Positions 17,621 to 25,994 of a DNA stretch of 64,000 bases are shown in pieces; positions within the stretch are counted from its first letter, which is position 1, and each line of letters begins with the position of its first letter. Source of the DNA: Marivita cryptomonadis (GTDB taxonomy: Bacteria > Pseudomonadota > Alphaproteobacteria > Rhodobacterales > Rhodobacteraceae). Position numbers and translations under genes: made by a program. The DNA lies in the NCBI RefSeq assembly GCF_002115725.1, contig NZ_JFKD01000014.1, positions 1 through 64,000 on the forward strand. Reading direction: 5' to 3'. The notes below the pieces were generated by a model. The model did not search any database, was not told the origin of the DNA, and saw only the letters and a list, made by a program, of their open reading frames with translations.

Positions 17621-20509
17621 TTAAGCTGCCATGATCTTGCAAAGTGTCGCTTTGGTTTCCTGCATCTGGGTCACCGAGTCATACCCGTAGGTCTGCGCGG
17701 TGTTGGTCGATTCACCCAAGACATAGGGGTCTGCACCCTCCGGATACTTGGACCGCTGGTCCTCGCCCTGGTAGTGCCCACCAAAGTGGAAGGGCATGAA
17801 CGCCACCCCAGGTGCGACCCGTTCGGTCAGCATGGCCATAACCTTGACCTTGCCGCCCTCTGGGCCTTCGACCCAGACCTGTGCACCGTCACGCACACCA
17901 AGGTTGTTGGCGTCGCGCGGGTTGATCTCGATGAACATGTCCTGCTGAAGCTCGGCCAACCATGGGTTCGACCGGGTTTCGTCGCCGCCACCCTCGTATT
18001 CGACCAACCGGCCGGAGGTGAGGATGATCGGGAAGTCTGCCGAGAAGTCTTTGGCCTGGATCGACTTGTACATCGTCGGAACGCGCCAGAACTTCTTGTC
18101 CTCGTAGGTCGGGTAGTCGGCCACGAGATCGTAGCGGTTGGTGTAGAGCGGTTCGCGGTGCACCGGCACCGGATCCGGGAAGGTCCACACGACGGCACGG
18201 GCCTTGGCATTGCCGAAGGGCGCACATTCGTGCTTGATCGCCACCCGCTGGATGCCGCCCGAAAGGTCGGTTTTCCAGTTGGTGTTCGGTCCCGCCACAG
18301 CATCGATCGCTGCACGTTCCTCGGCGGTCAGATCGCCATCCCAGCCAAGGTCCATCAGCATCTGCATCGTGAATTCAGGGTAGCCGTCCTGAATTTCCGA
18401 GTTCTGCGAATAAACACCCTCGGCCAGCAGGTTGTCGCCATCTTTTTCCACACCAAAGCGGGCGCGGAAGGTCAGGCCACCTTTGGAGACGGGCAGCGAC
18501 ATGTCATAGAGGTTCGCTGTTCCGGGATGGTTCATCTCGGGTGTGCCCCAGCAGGGCCACGGCATCCCGTAGTAATCGCCATCAGCCGGACCGCCATTGG
18601 CCCGCAATGTGGTGCGGTCAAAGGTGTGCTGGTTGGCCATGTGCAATTTCATCCGCTCTGGCGACTGGCCGGTATAGCCGATCGTCCACATACCGCGGTT
18701 GAATTCGCGGGTGATGTCTTCGATCACCGGGGTCACGCCATCGTCTTCCAGTGCGATATTGCGGAAGATTTTGTCGTGGAAGCCGAATTTCTGCGCAAAC
18801 AGGCCCATGATCTCGTGGTCGGTCTTCGACTCGAACATCGGAGCCATGACCTGATCCCGCCACTGCAGCGACCGGTTCGAGGCGGTGACAGAGCCACGCG
18901 TTTCGAACTGCGTCGTTGCCGGCAGCAGGTACACGCCATCGGTGCGGTCATGCAGAACGGCGGAGACTGTCGGGAAGGGATCGATCACGACCAGCGTGTC
19001 GAGCTTTTCCATCGCCGTCTTCATTTCCGGCAGACGGGTCTGCGAGTTGGGCGCATGCCCCCACAGAACCATCACGCGGGTGTTGTCCGGCTGATCGAGG
19101 TTTTCCTTATCTTCCAGAACACCGTCGATCCAACGAGACACCGGGATACCCGTCAGGTTCATCATCGGGGTTTCCCCGACTGTTTCCTGCGAGAAGCGGC
19201 CCTTGAGGTAATCAAGGTCTTCTTCCCAGACGCGCGCCCAGTGAGCCCACGATCCCGGAGCCAGACCGTAGTAGCCGGGCAGGGTGTCCGCGAGAACGCC
19301 AAGGTCGGTTGCGCCCTGCACGTTGTCGTGGCCACGGAAGATGTTTGTGCCGCCGCCTTCGGTGCCCATGTTGCCAAGGGCAAGCTGCAGGATGCAGTAG
19401 GCGCGGGTGTTGTTGTTGCCGTTGGTGTGTTGCGTGCCACCCATACACCAGATCACGGTGCCGGGACGGTTGTTCGCCATTGTCCGCGCGACGCGCTCAA
19501 GCTGCGAACCAGGTGTGCCGGTGACGCGCTCGACCTCATCGGGGTTCCACTTGGCGACTTCTTCCTTGATCTGGTCCATGCCCCAAACGCGGGTGCGGAT
19601 GAACTCTTTGTCTTCCCAGCCGTTTTCGAAGATGTGCCAGAGAATACCCCAGACCAGCGCCACGTCGCTGCCGGGACGGAAGCGGACATATTCATCGGCA
19701 TGGGCTGCGGTGCGGGTGAACCGCGGGTCGCAGACGATGAGCGGTGCGTTGTTCTGCTCTTTCGCCTTGAGGATATGAAGCAGGGACACCGGGTGCGCTT
19801 CGGCAGGGTTGCCACCGATCAGGAAGATCGCGCGCGACTTGTGGATGTCGTTGTAGCTGTTGGTCATGGCGCCGTAGCCCCATGTGTTCGCCACACCTGC
19901 CACAGTCGTCGAGTGACAGATCCGCGCCTGGTGGTCGATGTTGTTCGTGCCCCAATAGGCCGCGAACTTGCGCATCAGGTAGGCTTGTTCGTTGTTGTGC
20001 TTGGCGGAACCCAGCCAGTAGACCGAATCCGGGCCGCTTTCGTCGCGAACCTCAAGCATCTTGTCACCGATCTCGTTGATCGCCTGTTCCCACGAGATAC
20101 GCTTCCACTCACCACCCTCTTTCTTCATCGGGTATTTGAGGCGGCGTTCCCCATGGGCGTGTTCGCGAACAGCAGCCCCTTTGGCGCAGTGCGCACCAAG
20201 GTTGAACGGGCTGTCCCAGCCGGGCTCTTGCCCGATCCAGACGCCATTGCTGACTTCGGCAACAACGGTACAACCGACCGAACAGTGCGTGCAGACCGAT
20301 TTGACGGTCTCGACCGCGCCGTTGACGGCGGATTGCGCGCTGGCTTGCGTGACCGCACCACCTGTGGCGCTGATCGCGGCAAGGCCACCGATGGCAAGGC
20401 CCGATCCACGCAGGAACGAGCGTCTGTCGACAGATTTATTGGAAATCTCGGAAATCAGGCCTGTCCGCGCAGTGCGCCGTGTCAGCCCTCCGGTTTTCTT
20501 TCTTAGCAT
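17621..20509 (-). CDS. fdhA: Formate dehydrogenase alpha subunit, molybdopterin
   Basis: A 962-residue periplasmic catalytic subunit oxidising formate to CO2. A Tat signal carries DRRSFLRGS (residues 28-36) and an unusually long n-region of about 27 residues. A [4Fe-4S] site is formed by C73, C76, C80 and C108. The metal ligand is cysteine (C198 in RICHSTTVAG) followed by the catalytic histidine, so this is a Cys rather than selenocysteine enzyme. The C-terminal molybdopterin dinucleotide-binding domain includes FPIILTSGRLVEYEGGG. An AGAGGG site precedes the ATG. Mo versus W cannot be told from sequence. Confidence 0.96.
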   Translation of the reverse strand: MLRKKTGGLTRRTARTGLISEISNKSVDRRSFLRGSGLAIGGLAAISATGGAVTQASAQSAVNGAVETVKSVCTHCSVGCTVVAEVSNGVWIGQEPGWDSPFNLGAHCAKGAAVREHAHGERRLKYPMKKEGGEWKRISWEQAINEIGDKMLEVRDESGPDSVYWLGSAKHNNEQAYLMRKFAAYWGTNNIDHQARICHSTTVAGVANTWGYGAMTNSYNDIHKSRAIFLIGGNPAEAHPVSLLHILKAKEQNNAPLIVCDPRFTRTAAHADEYVRFRPGSDVALVWGILWHIFENGWEDKEFIRTRVWGMDQIKEEVAKWNPDEVERVTGTPGSQLERVARTMANNRPGTVIWCMGGTQHTNGNNNTRAYCILQLALGNMGTEGGGTNIFRGHDNVQGATDLGVLADTLPGYYGLAPGSWAHWARVWEEDLDYLKGRFSQETVGETPMMNLTGIPVSRWIDGVLEDKENLDQPDNTRVMVLWGHAPNSQTRLPEMKTAMEKLDTLVVIDPFPTVSAVLHDRTDGVYLLPATTQFETRGSVTASNRSLQWRDQVMAPMFESKTDHEIMGLFAQKFGFHDKIFRNIALEDDGVTPVIEDITREFNRGMWTIGYTGQSPERMKLHMANQHTFDRTTLRANGGPADGDYYGMPWPCWGTPEMNHPGTANLYDMSLPVSKGGLTFRARFGVEKDGDNLLAEGVYSQNSEIQDGYPEFTMQMLMDLGWDGDLTAEERAAIDAVAGPNTNWKTDLSGGIQRVAIKHECAPFGNAKARAVVWTFPDPVPVHREPLYTNRYDLVADYPTYEDKKFWRVPTMYKSIQAKDFSADFPIILTSGRLVEYEGGGDETRSNPWLAELQQDMFIEINPRDANNLGVRDGAQVWVEGPEGGKVKVMAMLTERVAPGVAFMPFHFGGHYQGEDQRSKYPEGADPYVLGESTNTAQTYGYDSVTQMQETKATLCKIMAA

Positions 20510-20609
20510 GGTATCCCTCTTAAGCTACCTGTGGCGCGTCGCGCCGTCGGCTGGGTTGCGATCTGTATCCGAGGCGACCCGGATCACAGAGGAGGTGATG
20601 TACGAGGTC

Positions 20610-20801
20610 TTAGAACCGGGTACTGGCGAGGTAGGCGCGCGTATGTGCAGTGTCCTGCATCCGACCGTCTGCCTTGGGCGTTTCCGCCGCTTCGGCTTGG
20701 GTGCCGGACACGGCAACTGCCGCGACAGCAGCCGGGGCTGCGGTGCCTGCCAGTTTCAGAAAATCACGGCGACTTGCGGACGCCTCGGTTTTCTCAGTCA
20801 T
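20610..20801 (-). CDS. Formate dehydrogenase region Tat-signal small protein
   Basis: A 63-residue protein with a twin-arginine motif SRRDFLKLAG (about residues 10-19) and a following hydrophobic Ala-rich stretch, then a short polar tail. It matches the small Tat-leader proteins found directly before fdhA in many proteobacterial clusters; their function is unknown. GGGAGG lies 8 bases before the ATG at 20801. It could co-export with the FdhAB complex or be a minor subunit. Confidence 0.88.
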   Translation of the reverse strand: MTEKTEASASRRDFLKLAGTAAPAAVAAVAVSGTQAEAAETPKADGRMQDTAHTRAYLASTRF

Positions 20802-20880
20802 GGAAGGTTCCTCCCTTCTTCCTGTTTGGTGCGGCGCGTGTGCCGCAGGGCGACGGTTGCCCGTCAGGTGCAATCCCGGT

Positions 20881-21495
20881 TTAGGCCGGGGTCAGTCTGA
20901 ACGCTTCGCGTTCGATGGTCATGAATGCCTTTCCCACAGATCCGACGGCGCTATAGAGCATCGCGGTTTTTGCGGTTTCCAGATCGGCATAGAAATGTCC
21001 CGCCCAAGGCGCGATGTGCCGGTTGAAGAACGTCTTTTGATCTTCAAGCGAGGACGATGTGGAAAAACGCCCGACAATCAAACCGCCCATCACTTCCATC
21101 AGTGTGGCGATGTTGTCTTCGGGTTCATAGACATTGGGCGCGCGTTCGATCCGGCGCGCCGACAGATCACTGCGCAGCACGGCAAGCGGCTTTTCGTGCA
21201 GAAAACCCGTCAGGTAAAAGCTGGCATAGGGCAGCAATTCGCCCCTGCCCAAACCGATGAACAGTTTGTTGAATTCGCGTTCCGCCTGTTGCGGTTTCGT
21301 GGTCCGGGCGCAATCTGCAAGCCGCGTGATCGCCTGACCCAATTCGGTATCGTCGCCAGTCAGACCCGCAGTTTGGGCCAGCAAAAGCTCATCGGGCGGC
21401 GCCGACAGGATCAGGCCAAGATAATTGTAAAGGTCCGCGCGAAGGCGGTCTTCTTCTGACACCGATGGCGAGGTCTGAGCCGCGCTCATTGTCAT
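20881..21495 (-). CDS. TorD/DmsD-family molybdoenzyme chaperone
   Basis: A 204-residue all-helical cytoplasmic chaperone expected to bind the FdhA Tat signal and hold the apoenzyme until cofactor insertion. Conserved family segments include LYNYLGLILSAPPDELLL, the EREFNKLFIGLGRGELLPYASFYLTG block and the H-x-APWAGHFYADLE region. It overlaps DUF3306 by ATGA and is followed by the Tat-leader gene, so it is co-transcribed with fdhA. Confidence 0.9.
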   Translation of the reverse strand: MTMSAAQTSPSVSEEDRLRADLYNYLGLILSAPPDELLLAQTAGLTGDDTELGQAITRLADCARTTKPQQAEREFNKLFIGLGRGELLPYASFYLTGFLHEKPLAVLRSDLSARRIERAPNVYEPEDNIATLMEVMGGLIVGRFSTSSSLEDQKTFFNRHIAPWAGHFYADLETAKTAMLYSAVGSVGKAFMTIEREAFRLTPA

Positions 21496-22175
21496 CCTGT
21501 CTCACTTTCAATTCTGAATCGCATCCGTCGTGGACGCATAGGTTCCTCGGATACTGTATCCAACGGTGTGCCGTTGGCATATTCAGACCCGTCGCTCAGG
21601 CCTACGACCATGGTCGCAGATGCGGGTGCGGCAATTGCATCTTCCTGCATAATTTCCGGAATAGATTCATTTTCCGCAGATGTTTTGCAGTCTGTCTCGG
21701 CCAGACTGATTTCCGACAGATTCTGTGGGGTATCAACGTGTTCGCCAGACTGCGCCGCGATTTTGGCCCGCTCCTGTTCCTCCAAAGCCTGCACATGGCG
21801 CAGCAATCCCTTGCCCACCTGATAGGCGGTTTTGACCCCCGGCGCGTCGGTCGCGGCATTGGTGAAATCGCCATCGTAATCGTTCAGACCGTCCAGATTG
21901 GCCAGCACCGGATTGAGCCGCCACAACTGCCGCATCGCGCGGCGGCGCAGGCGTTCGGGGACTGCCTTGTTCATGAAACCCGCGATGTCCTGACCGGGTT
22001 CGAGGTTGTCCGGATCGGGGAGGCCGAACTCTTCTAGGATCTCGGCGTCTGTCTTTTCTTCAAGCTGCTTCTGCTGCGCCTCGACTTCGACAGCTTCGGC
22101 GCGGCGGGCCTCTTCGGCTTGCTCTGCTTCGACCCGCGCCTTGCGGCGGGACCAGAAATCCGACCCGCGGCTCAT
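21492..22175 (-). CDS. DUF3306 family protein of formate dehydrogenase cluster
   Basis: A 227-residue soluble protein with no signal peptide. The conserved N-terminal part contains FWSRRKARVEAE, a charged helix (about 10-45), then DAEILEEFGLPDPDNLEPGQDIAGFM and the RLRRRAMRQLWRLNPVLANLDGLNDYDGDF block. The C-terminal third is acidic and low in complexity. This domain is found almost only beside formate dehydrogenase genes; its role, presumably maturation, is unknown. Both ends are in ATGA overlaps, favouring the start at 22175. Confidence 0.88.
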   Translation of the reverse strand: MSRGSDFWSRRKARVEAEQAEEARRAEAVEVEAQQKQLEEKTDAEILEEFGLPDPDNLEPGQDIAGFMNKAVPERLRRRAMRQLWRLNPVLANLDGLNDYDGDFTNAATDAPGVKTAYQVGKGLLRHVQALEEQERAKIAAQSGEHVDTPQNLSEISLAETDCKTSAENESIPEIMQEDAIAAPASATMVVGLSDGSEYANGTPLDTVSEEPMRPRRMRFRIESETG

Positions 22176-22780
22176 GACTCGCGCGCCTTCCGGGCGCTGG
22201 ACGGCGCGCGATAGACGTCGCTGACCTGTGCAATGCGCGGATCGCCTTTGCCGTCTTCGACCTTGTCTTCGAGATACCGCTTGCGCTTGCGTTTTACGAA
22301 CGGCTCTTCCACGAAATGCAGGTCGGTCCACTCCTGCACCCACGCCACAAGGGCAGGGGGCATCGGGACTTTTTCGACGACGTCCTCGCCGCCATCGGTG
22401 TATTGCATCGCCTCATGCGGATTGGCTGTGATCAGCTTGACCTTGTAGGGCCATTCGTCGTCGGAGGGTTGCAGCACGACATACGCGCAGACCACTTGCT
22501 CTGCGAGGCCGATGCGGTAGGCTTCGGCATCGGTGCGCCAGAGTGTCAGCGTGCGGGTGCCCACATGATATTCGGAAATATCGCCTTCTTCGCGCAACAT
22601 TTTCCAATGCGCAGGCCCGGCACCGGGCAAAAGTGCGATGGGCGCATAGGCCCATTTCTGCCATCGGGTCACACCGGGGCGGCGCTGCATCACAACGCCC
22701 ACCGGCATGTCGATGGAACGGGTGTCTGTCGTGGTCAAACTCTTGTCCTCCCAATCCGGCTTCACGGGCGCGGTTGACAT
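22172..22780 (-). CDS. DUF3305 family protein of formate dehydrogenase cluster
   Basis: A 202-residue soluble protein. Conserved features include MPVGVVMQRRPGVTRWQKWAY and RTLTLWRTDAEAYRIGLAE in the first half and PFVKRKRKRY near the end. It is typically paired with DUF3306 in formate dehydrogenase loci and has no proven function. The start at 22780 (MSTAPVKP) is preferred over an ATG ten codons earlier, though the ribosome site is weak. It is the first gene of the fdh operon and divergent from the multi-ferredoxin gene. Confidence 0.87.
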   Translation of the reverse strand: MSTAPVKPDWEDKSLTTTDTRSIDMPVGVVMQRRPGVTRWQKWAYAPIALLPGAGPAHWKMLREEGDISEYHVGTRTLTLWRTDAEAYRIGLAEQVVCAYVVLQPSDDEWPYKVKLITANPHEAMQYTDGGEDVVEKVPMPPALVAWVQEWTDLHFVEEPFVKRKRKRYLEDKVEDGKGDPRIAQVSDVYRAPSSARKARES

Positions 22781-22862
22781 CTGCCTAGCATAGCCCTTGG
22801 GTATGTCCAAATATCAACCAACGAAAAGAGACCACGCGGGCAACCGCCGCGAAAGGGCCAAC

Positions 22863-24833
22863 ATGGGAACCAGACTGCTTCTTTGTGACTGCCTTGGCAG
22901 CCAGACCGTCGACGCCACCGCCATTGGCGGCGTCGCATCGCTTGATCCGTCAAAGGTGTATACCAACCTTTGCGGCACCCAGACCGAAGCCGCCGCCAAG
23001 GCGATCGAGGCCGGGGACGTCATGATCGCCTGCGCGCAGGAAAGCGCATTTTTCGAGATGCTGGCCGAAGAGCTGGGCGTCGATGCGCCGGGCTTCGTCG
23101 ATATCCGCGACCGCGCCGGGTGGAGTGATCAGGGCGCCAAGGCCGGGCCGAAACAGGCAGCGTTGGCGGCCGAAGCGGCACTGACCCTTCCCGCACCCAA
23201 GGTCGTGGATGTCATCAGCGAAGGCACATGCCTGATCGTCGGCGCGGGCGAGGCGGTGTTCGCCGCCGCGGCGCAACTGTGTGACACGCTTGCCGTGACC
23301 GTTTTGCAAACGGACACATCGGATGTGCCGCTCGACCGTCGGTTCGACGTCGTGCGCGGACAGGTGCGCAATCTGAACGGAGCGCTTGGGCAGTTCGAAG
23401 TGCGGATCAACGGGTTCGCGCAACTGTTGCCCGGCGGGCGCGGCGCGTTTGCGTTCAGCGATCCCAAGGACGGCGCGGTGTCGGAATGCGACGTGGTGGT
23501 CGACCTGACAGGTGATACCGCCATGGTGCCCGCGCCACACAAGCGCGAAGGGTATCTGCGGGCCGATCCGCGCCAGCCCGTTGCTGTTGCAGCGGTTCTG
23601 GCCGAGGCGGCGCAGATGGTCGGCACGTTCGAAAAGCCGCTTTATATCGCGTTGGAGCCTGCTTTGTGCGCCCACAGCCGAGCCGAACAGACAGGCTGTT
23701 CCAAATGTCTCAACATCTGCCCCACGGGTGCGATCACATCGGACGGTGATCATGTCGCCATCGACCCGATGGTCTGCGCGGGCTGCGGCGCCTGTGCTGC
23801 GTTGTGCCCGTCCGGGGCCATCGCCTATGATGCGCCGCCGGTCTCGGCGGTGTTCCGGCGCTTGGATGCGCTGTCCTCGACCTATCGCAAGGCGGGTGGA
23901 ACCGCGCCGCGTCTACTGGTCCATGATGCCGATCACGGCGGCGAAATGATCAGCCTTTCCGCGCGGTTTGGCCGGGGTCTGCCTGCGGACGTGATTCCCT
24001 TTGCCATGGACAGTCTGGCCGCCTTTGGCCATGCCGAGATGATGGCCGCGCTCAGTTGTGGCTTTGCGTCGGTCGATGTTTTGCTCGCCCCGCGCACCGA
24101 ACGGGATACGCCAGAACATGAGGCGATGCTGGCCAATGCTCTGTCTGGTGGCGGCCGCGTGCAGGTGATCGACATGGTCGATCCCGACGCGCTGAGCGAT
24201 CACCTTTACGTCGGTGCTGCGCCGAAGCCCGTCGCATCCCCCAGCCTGCCCATCGGGACACGTCGTCAGGTGGCGCGTGTGGCCGCCAAGGCGATGATGC
24301 CCGAGGCCGAGATCCTGCCACTGCCGGAAAACGCACCCTACGGTGCGGTACTGGTCAACACAGATTCCTGCACATTGTGCCTGAGCTGTGTGTCGCTTTG
24401 CCCATCCGGTGCTCTGGGCGACAACCCGGACCTGCCGCAATTGCTGTTCCAAGAGGACGCCTGCCTGCAATGCGGGATCTGTGCCACGATCTGTCCCGAG
24501 ACCGCGATCACGCTCGAGCCGCGGATGAACCTCACCGATGCGGCGTTCAGCCAGGTGGTGCTGAACGAAGAGGAGCCATTCGCTTGTATCGAATGCGGCG
24601 CGCTGTTCGGGGTGAAATCGACCATCGAAAAGATCACCGAAAAGCTGGCGGGCAAGCATTCAATGTTCGCCACCAGCGACGCGGCGAAGATGATCCAGAT
24701 GTGCGACAATTGCCGCATTCAGGCGCAGTACCATTCGAAGAACAACCCGTTCGCACTGGGCGAGCCGCGCATTCCACGCACGACGGATGATTACCTGAAA
24801 GAGACGCCGTACTCGAAACGCAAGGATCATTGA
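22863..24833 (+). CDS. Multi-cluster 4Fe-4S ferredoxin protein
   Basis: A 656-residue cytoplasmic iron-sulfur protein. After an N-terminal CDCLG motif there is a Rossmann-like region, one ferredoxin pair (CSKCLNICPTGAI and CAGCGACAALCPSGAI, about residues 280-325), a middle domain of about 150 residues, a second pair (CTLCLSCVSLCPSGAL and CLQCGICATICPETAI, about 505-560), and a Cys-containing tail (CIECG, CDNC). Orthologues are regular members of alphaproteobacterial formate dehydrogenase loci, but the redox partner is unknown. An upstream in-frame TTG was rejected in favour of the ATG after AAGGG. Confidence 0.88.
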   Translation: MGTRLLLCDCLGSQTVDATAIGGVASLDPSKVYTNLCGTQTEAAAKAIEAGDVMIACAQESAFFEMLAEELGVDAPGFVDIRDRAGWSDQGAKAGPKQAALAAEAALTLPAPKVVDVISEGTCLIVGAGEAVFAAAAQLCDTLAVTVLQTDTSDVPLDRRFDVVRGQVRNLNGALGQFEVRINGFAQLLPGGRGAFAFSDPKDGAVSECDVVVDLTGDTAMVPAPHKREGYLRADPRQPVAVAAVLAEAAQMVGTFEKPLYIALEPALCAHSRAEQTGCSKCLNICPTGAITSDGDHVAIDPMVCAGCGACAALCPSGAIAYDAPPVSAVFRRLDALSSTYRKAGGTAPRLLVHDADHGGEMISLSARFGRGLPADVIPFAMDSLAAFGHAEMMAALSCGFASVDVLLAPRTERDTPEHEAMLANALSGGGRVQVIDMVDPDALSDHLYVGAAPKPVASPSLPIGTRRQVARVAAKAMMPEAEILPLPENAPYGAVLVNTDSCTLCLSCVSLCPSGALGDNPDLPQLLFQEDACLQCGICATICPETAITLEPRMNLTDAAFSQVVLNEEEPFACIECGALFGVKSTIEKITEKLAGKHSMFATSDAAKMIQMCDNCRIQAQYHSKNNPFALGEPRIPRTTDDYLKETPYSKRKDH

Positions 24834-24839
24834 GCGGGG

Positions 24840-24930
24840 AAGCCGTTTCGAAACGGCTTGGCAAGCGCGTTTGAACGCGCTTCACCCGCGATTTCGAAAT
24901 CGCGGGTGAAGTGCCCTTCGAAGGGCGCTT
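24840..24930. repeat. Hairpin array with TTYGAA cores, copy 2
   Basis: Four tandem palindromes fill most of the gap between convergent genes: AAGCCGTTTCGAAACGGCTT (24840-24859), AAGCGCGTTTGAACGCGCTT (24863-24882), a perfect 30-bp palindrome centred on TTTCGAAA (24881-24910), and a 22-bp one centred on CTTCGAAG with one mismatch (24909-24930). The cores are constant while the stems vary. They would form four consecutive hairpins in either transcript. Confidence 0.85.
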
Positions 24931-24939
24931 CCTTGCCTG

Positions 24940-25701
24940 TCAGTCCTGCATTGACTGAACCGGCCGACCGAGATCCGCTGGCGCGATGCCCTGCACGAAG
25001 GCCATGATGTTCTCCAGATCGTCCAGCGTCATTTCGACGGCCGCGATGGGTGACGGGCGTGTTGGATCGAACGGCTCGGTCACGTCTTCGATCTGGGTAA
25101 AGGCGGGGTGCGGTTTCAGCACATAGAAGGCCTGAAAGCGGTCCTCCCAATCGCGCAGCGTGCGCAGCACGGCGAAGGACGGGGTGGAACCAATGGAGTT
25201 CATGCGGTTCTTGTCGCTCACCACATGGCAGCGCCCGCAATGTGACAGCGAGACTTCCTCGCCGCGCAGCACGTCGCCGTCATAGGTGATCTGGACCACC
25301 ACTTTTTCGACCTTGATCTCTGAGTTGAAGGGCGCAACCCCGTCCACCTGATAGCTGTCGACCGTGTTGCGCCCCACATCCGAGCGCAACCAATCGGCAA
25401 AGCGCTGGGCGTCCGGGTCGTCGCCCGCGTCGAACTTCCAAACTGTGTCCAGCCCCGCAAACGCGATAATCCCCAGATCCCCGAACTGTGCATCGGCGGG
25501 GGTGCCTGGCTCTGCTAACGTGATCCGCGTTTGGGTCTTGAGCGAAAACCGGGGCAGGATGAATTTGAGCAATCCGCTGTCTAAAAGCGCATCCGGCGCG
25601 GCCAGAGTGAAGGTTTTGTCCTGCGCTTGGGCAGGTTGCATCAGCAACACGGCGGCAATCGCGCCGAGGCTGAAACGCCAAAGATGTATGGTCGCGGTCA
25701 T
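24940..25701 (-). CDS. Exported cytochrome c with binding-protein-like N-terminus
   Basis: A 253-residue exported protein with a signal peptide (1-27, cleavage after AQA). Residues 30-125 resemble the two ends of a tungstate/molybdate-binding protein (DSGLLKFILPRFSLKTQTRI, then DAQRFADWLRSDVGR) with the middle lost. A haem site CGRCH follows at 155-159 and a probable Met ligand near the C-terminus (VEMTLDD). I read it as a fusion or relic of a TupA-like fold with a cytochrome. Location in the formate dehydrogenase locus suggests electron transfer. The TupA resemblance is from memory of the family pattern. Confidence 0.75.
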   Translation of the reverse strand: MTATIHLWRFSLGAIAAVLLMQPAQAQDKTFTLAAPDALLDSGLLKFILPRFSLKTQTRITLAEPGTPADAQFGDLGIIAFAGLDTVWKFDAGDDPDAQRFADWLRSDVGRNTVDSYQVDGVAPFNSEIKVEKVVVQITYDGDVLRGEEVSLSHCGRCHVVSDKNRMNSIGSTPSFAVLRTLRDWEDRFQAFYVLKPHPAFTQIEDVTEPFDPTRPSPIAAVEMTLDDLENIMAFVQGIAPADLGRPVQSMQD

Positions 25702-25800
25702 TCTACAGCGCCTCCTCGCTTGAAAGCCTACTTGCGCTGGCTTACACCCGTCAACGCTTCACCTCGCAAAGAACGAGGGGACGCCCAAGGGAGAATACCG

Positions 25801-25992
25801 ATGAGCGATGATTTCAACATGTCCATGCGCAAGTTTCTCAAGCAGGTTGGGGTCACGTCCCAGCAGGCGATCGAAGAGGCGATGCGCGACGCAAACACCA
25901 GCGGCAAGACCTTTGATGCGAAGGTCGTGCTGACGATTGACGGGCTCGATTTCGAGCATGTCGTAACTGGCACGATCAAGGGACAGGACTGA
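25801..25992 (+). CDS. DUF6494-like small protein
   Basis: A 63-residue soluble protein: MSDDFNMSMRKFLKQVG, then QQAIEEAMRDA and a beta-rich end DAKVVLTIDGLDFEHVVTG. I believe this is the family catalogued as DUF6494. It is the first gene of a tightly coupled set with Mrp, a ligase-like protein and a DUF6505-like protein (2-base gap to Mrp). Its role is unknown. Confidence 0.8.
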   Translation: MSDDFNMSMRKFLKQVGVTSQQAIEEAMRDANTSGKTFDAKVVLTIDGLDFEHVVTGTIKGQD

Positions 25993-25994
25993 CC

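Noticed and set aside
17600-20506. A 968-residue open frame on the plus strand
   Set aside because: It is the exact antisense of fdhA, has no ribosome site and is rich in His/Arg/Val, typical of a shadow frame in GC-rich DNA.
24840-24930. CRISPR array
   Set aside because: The repeats are palindromes with different stems and no constant direct repeat or unique spacers.
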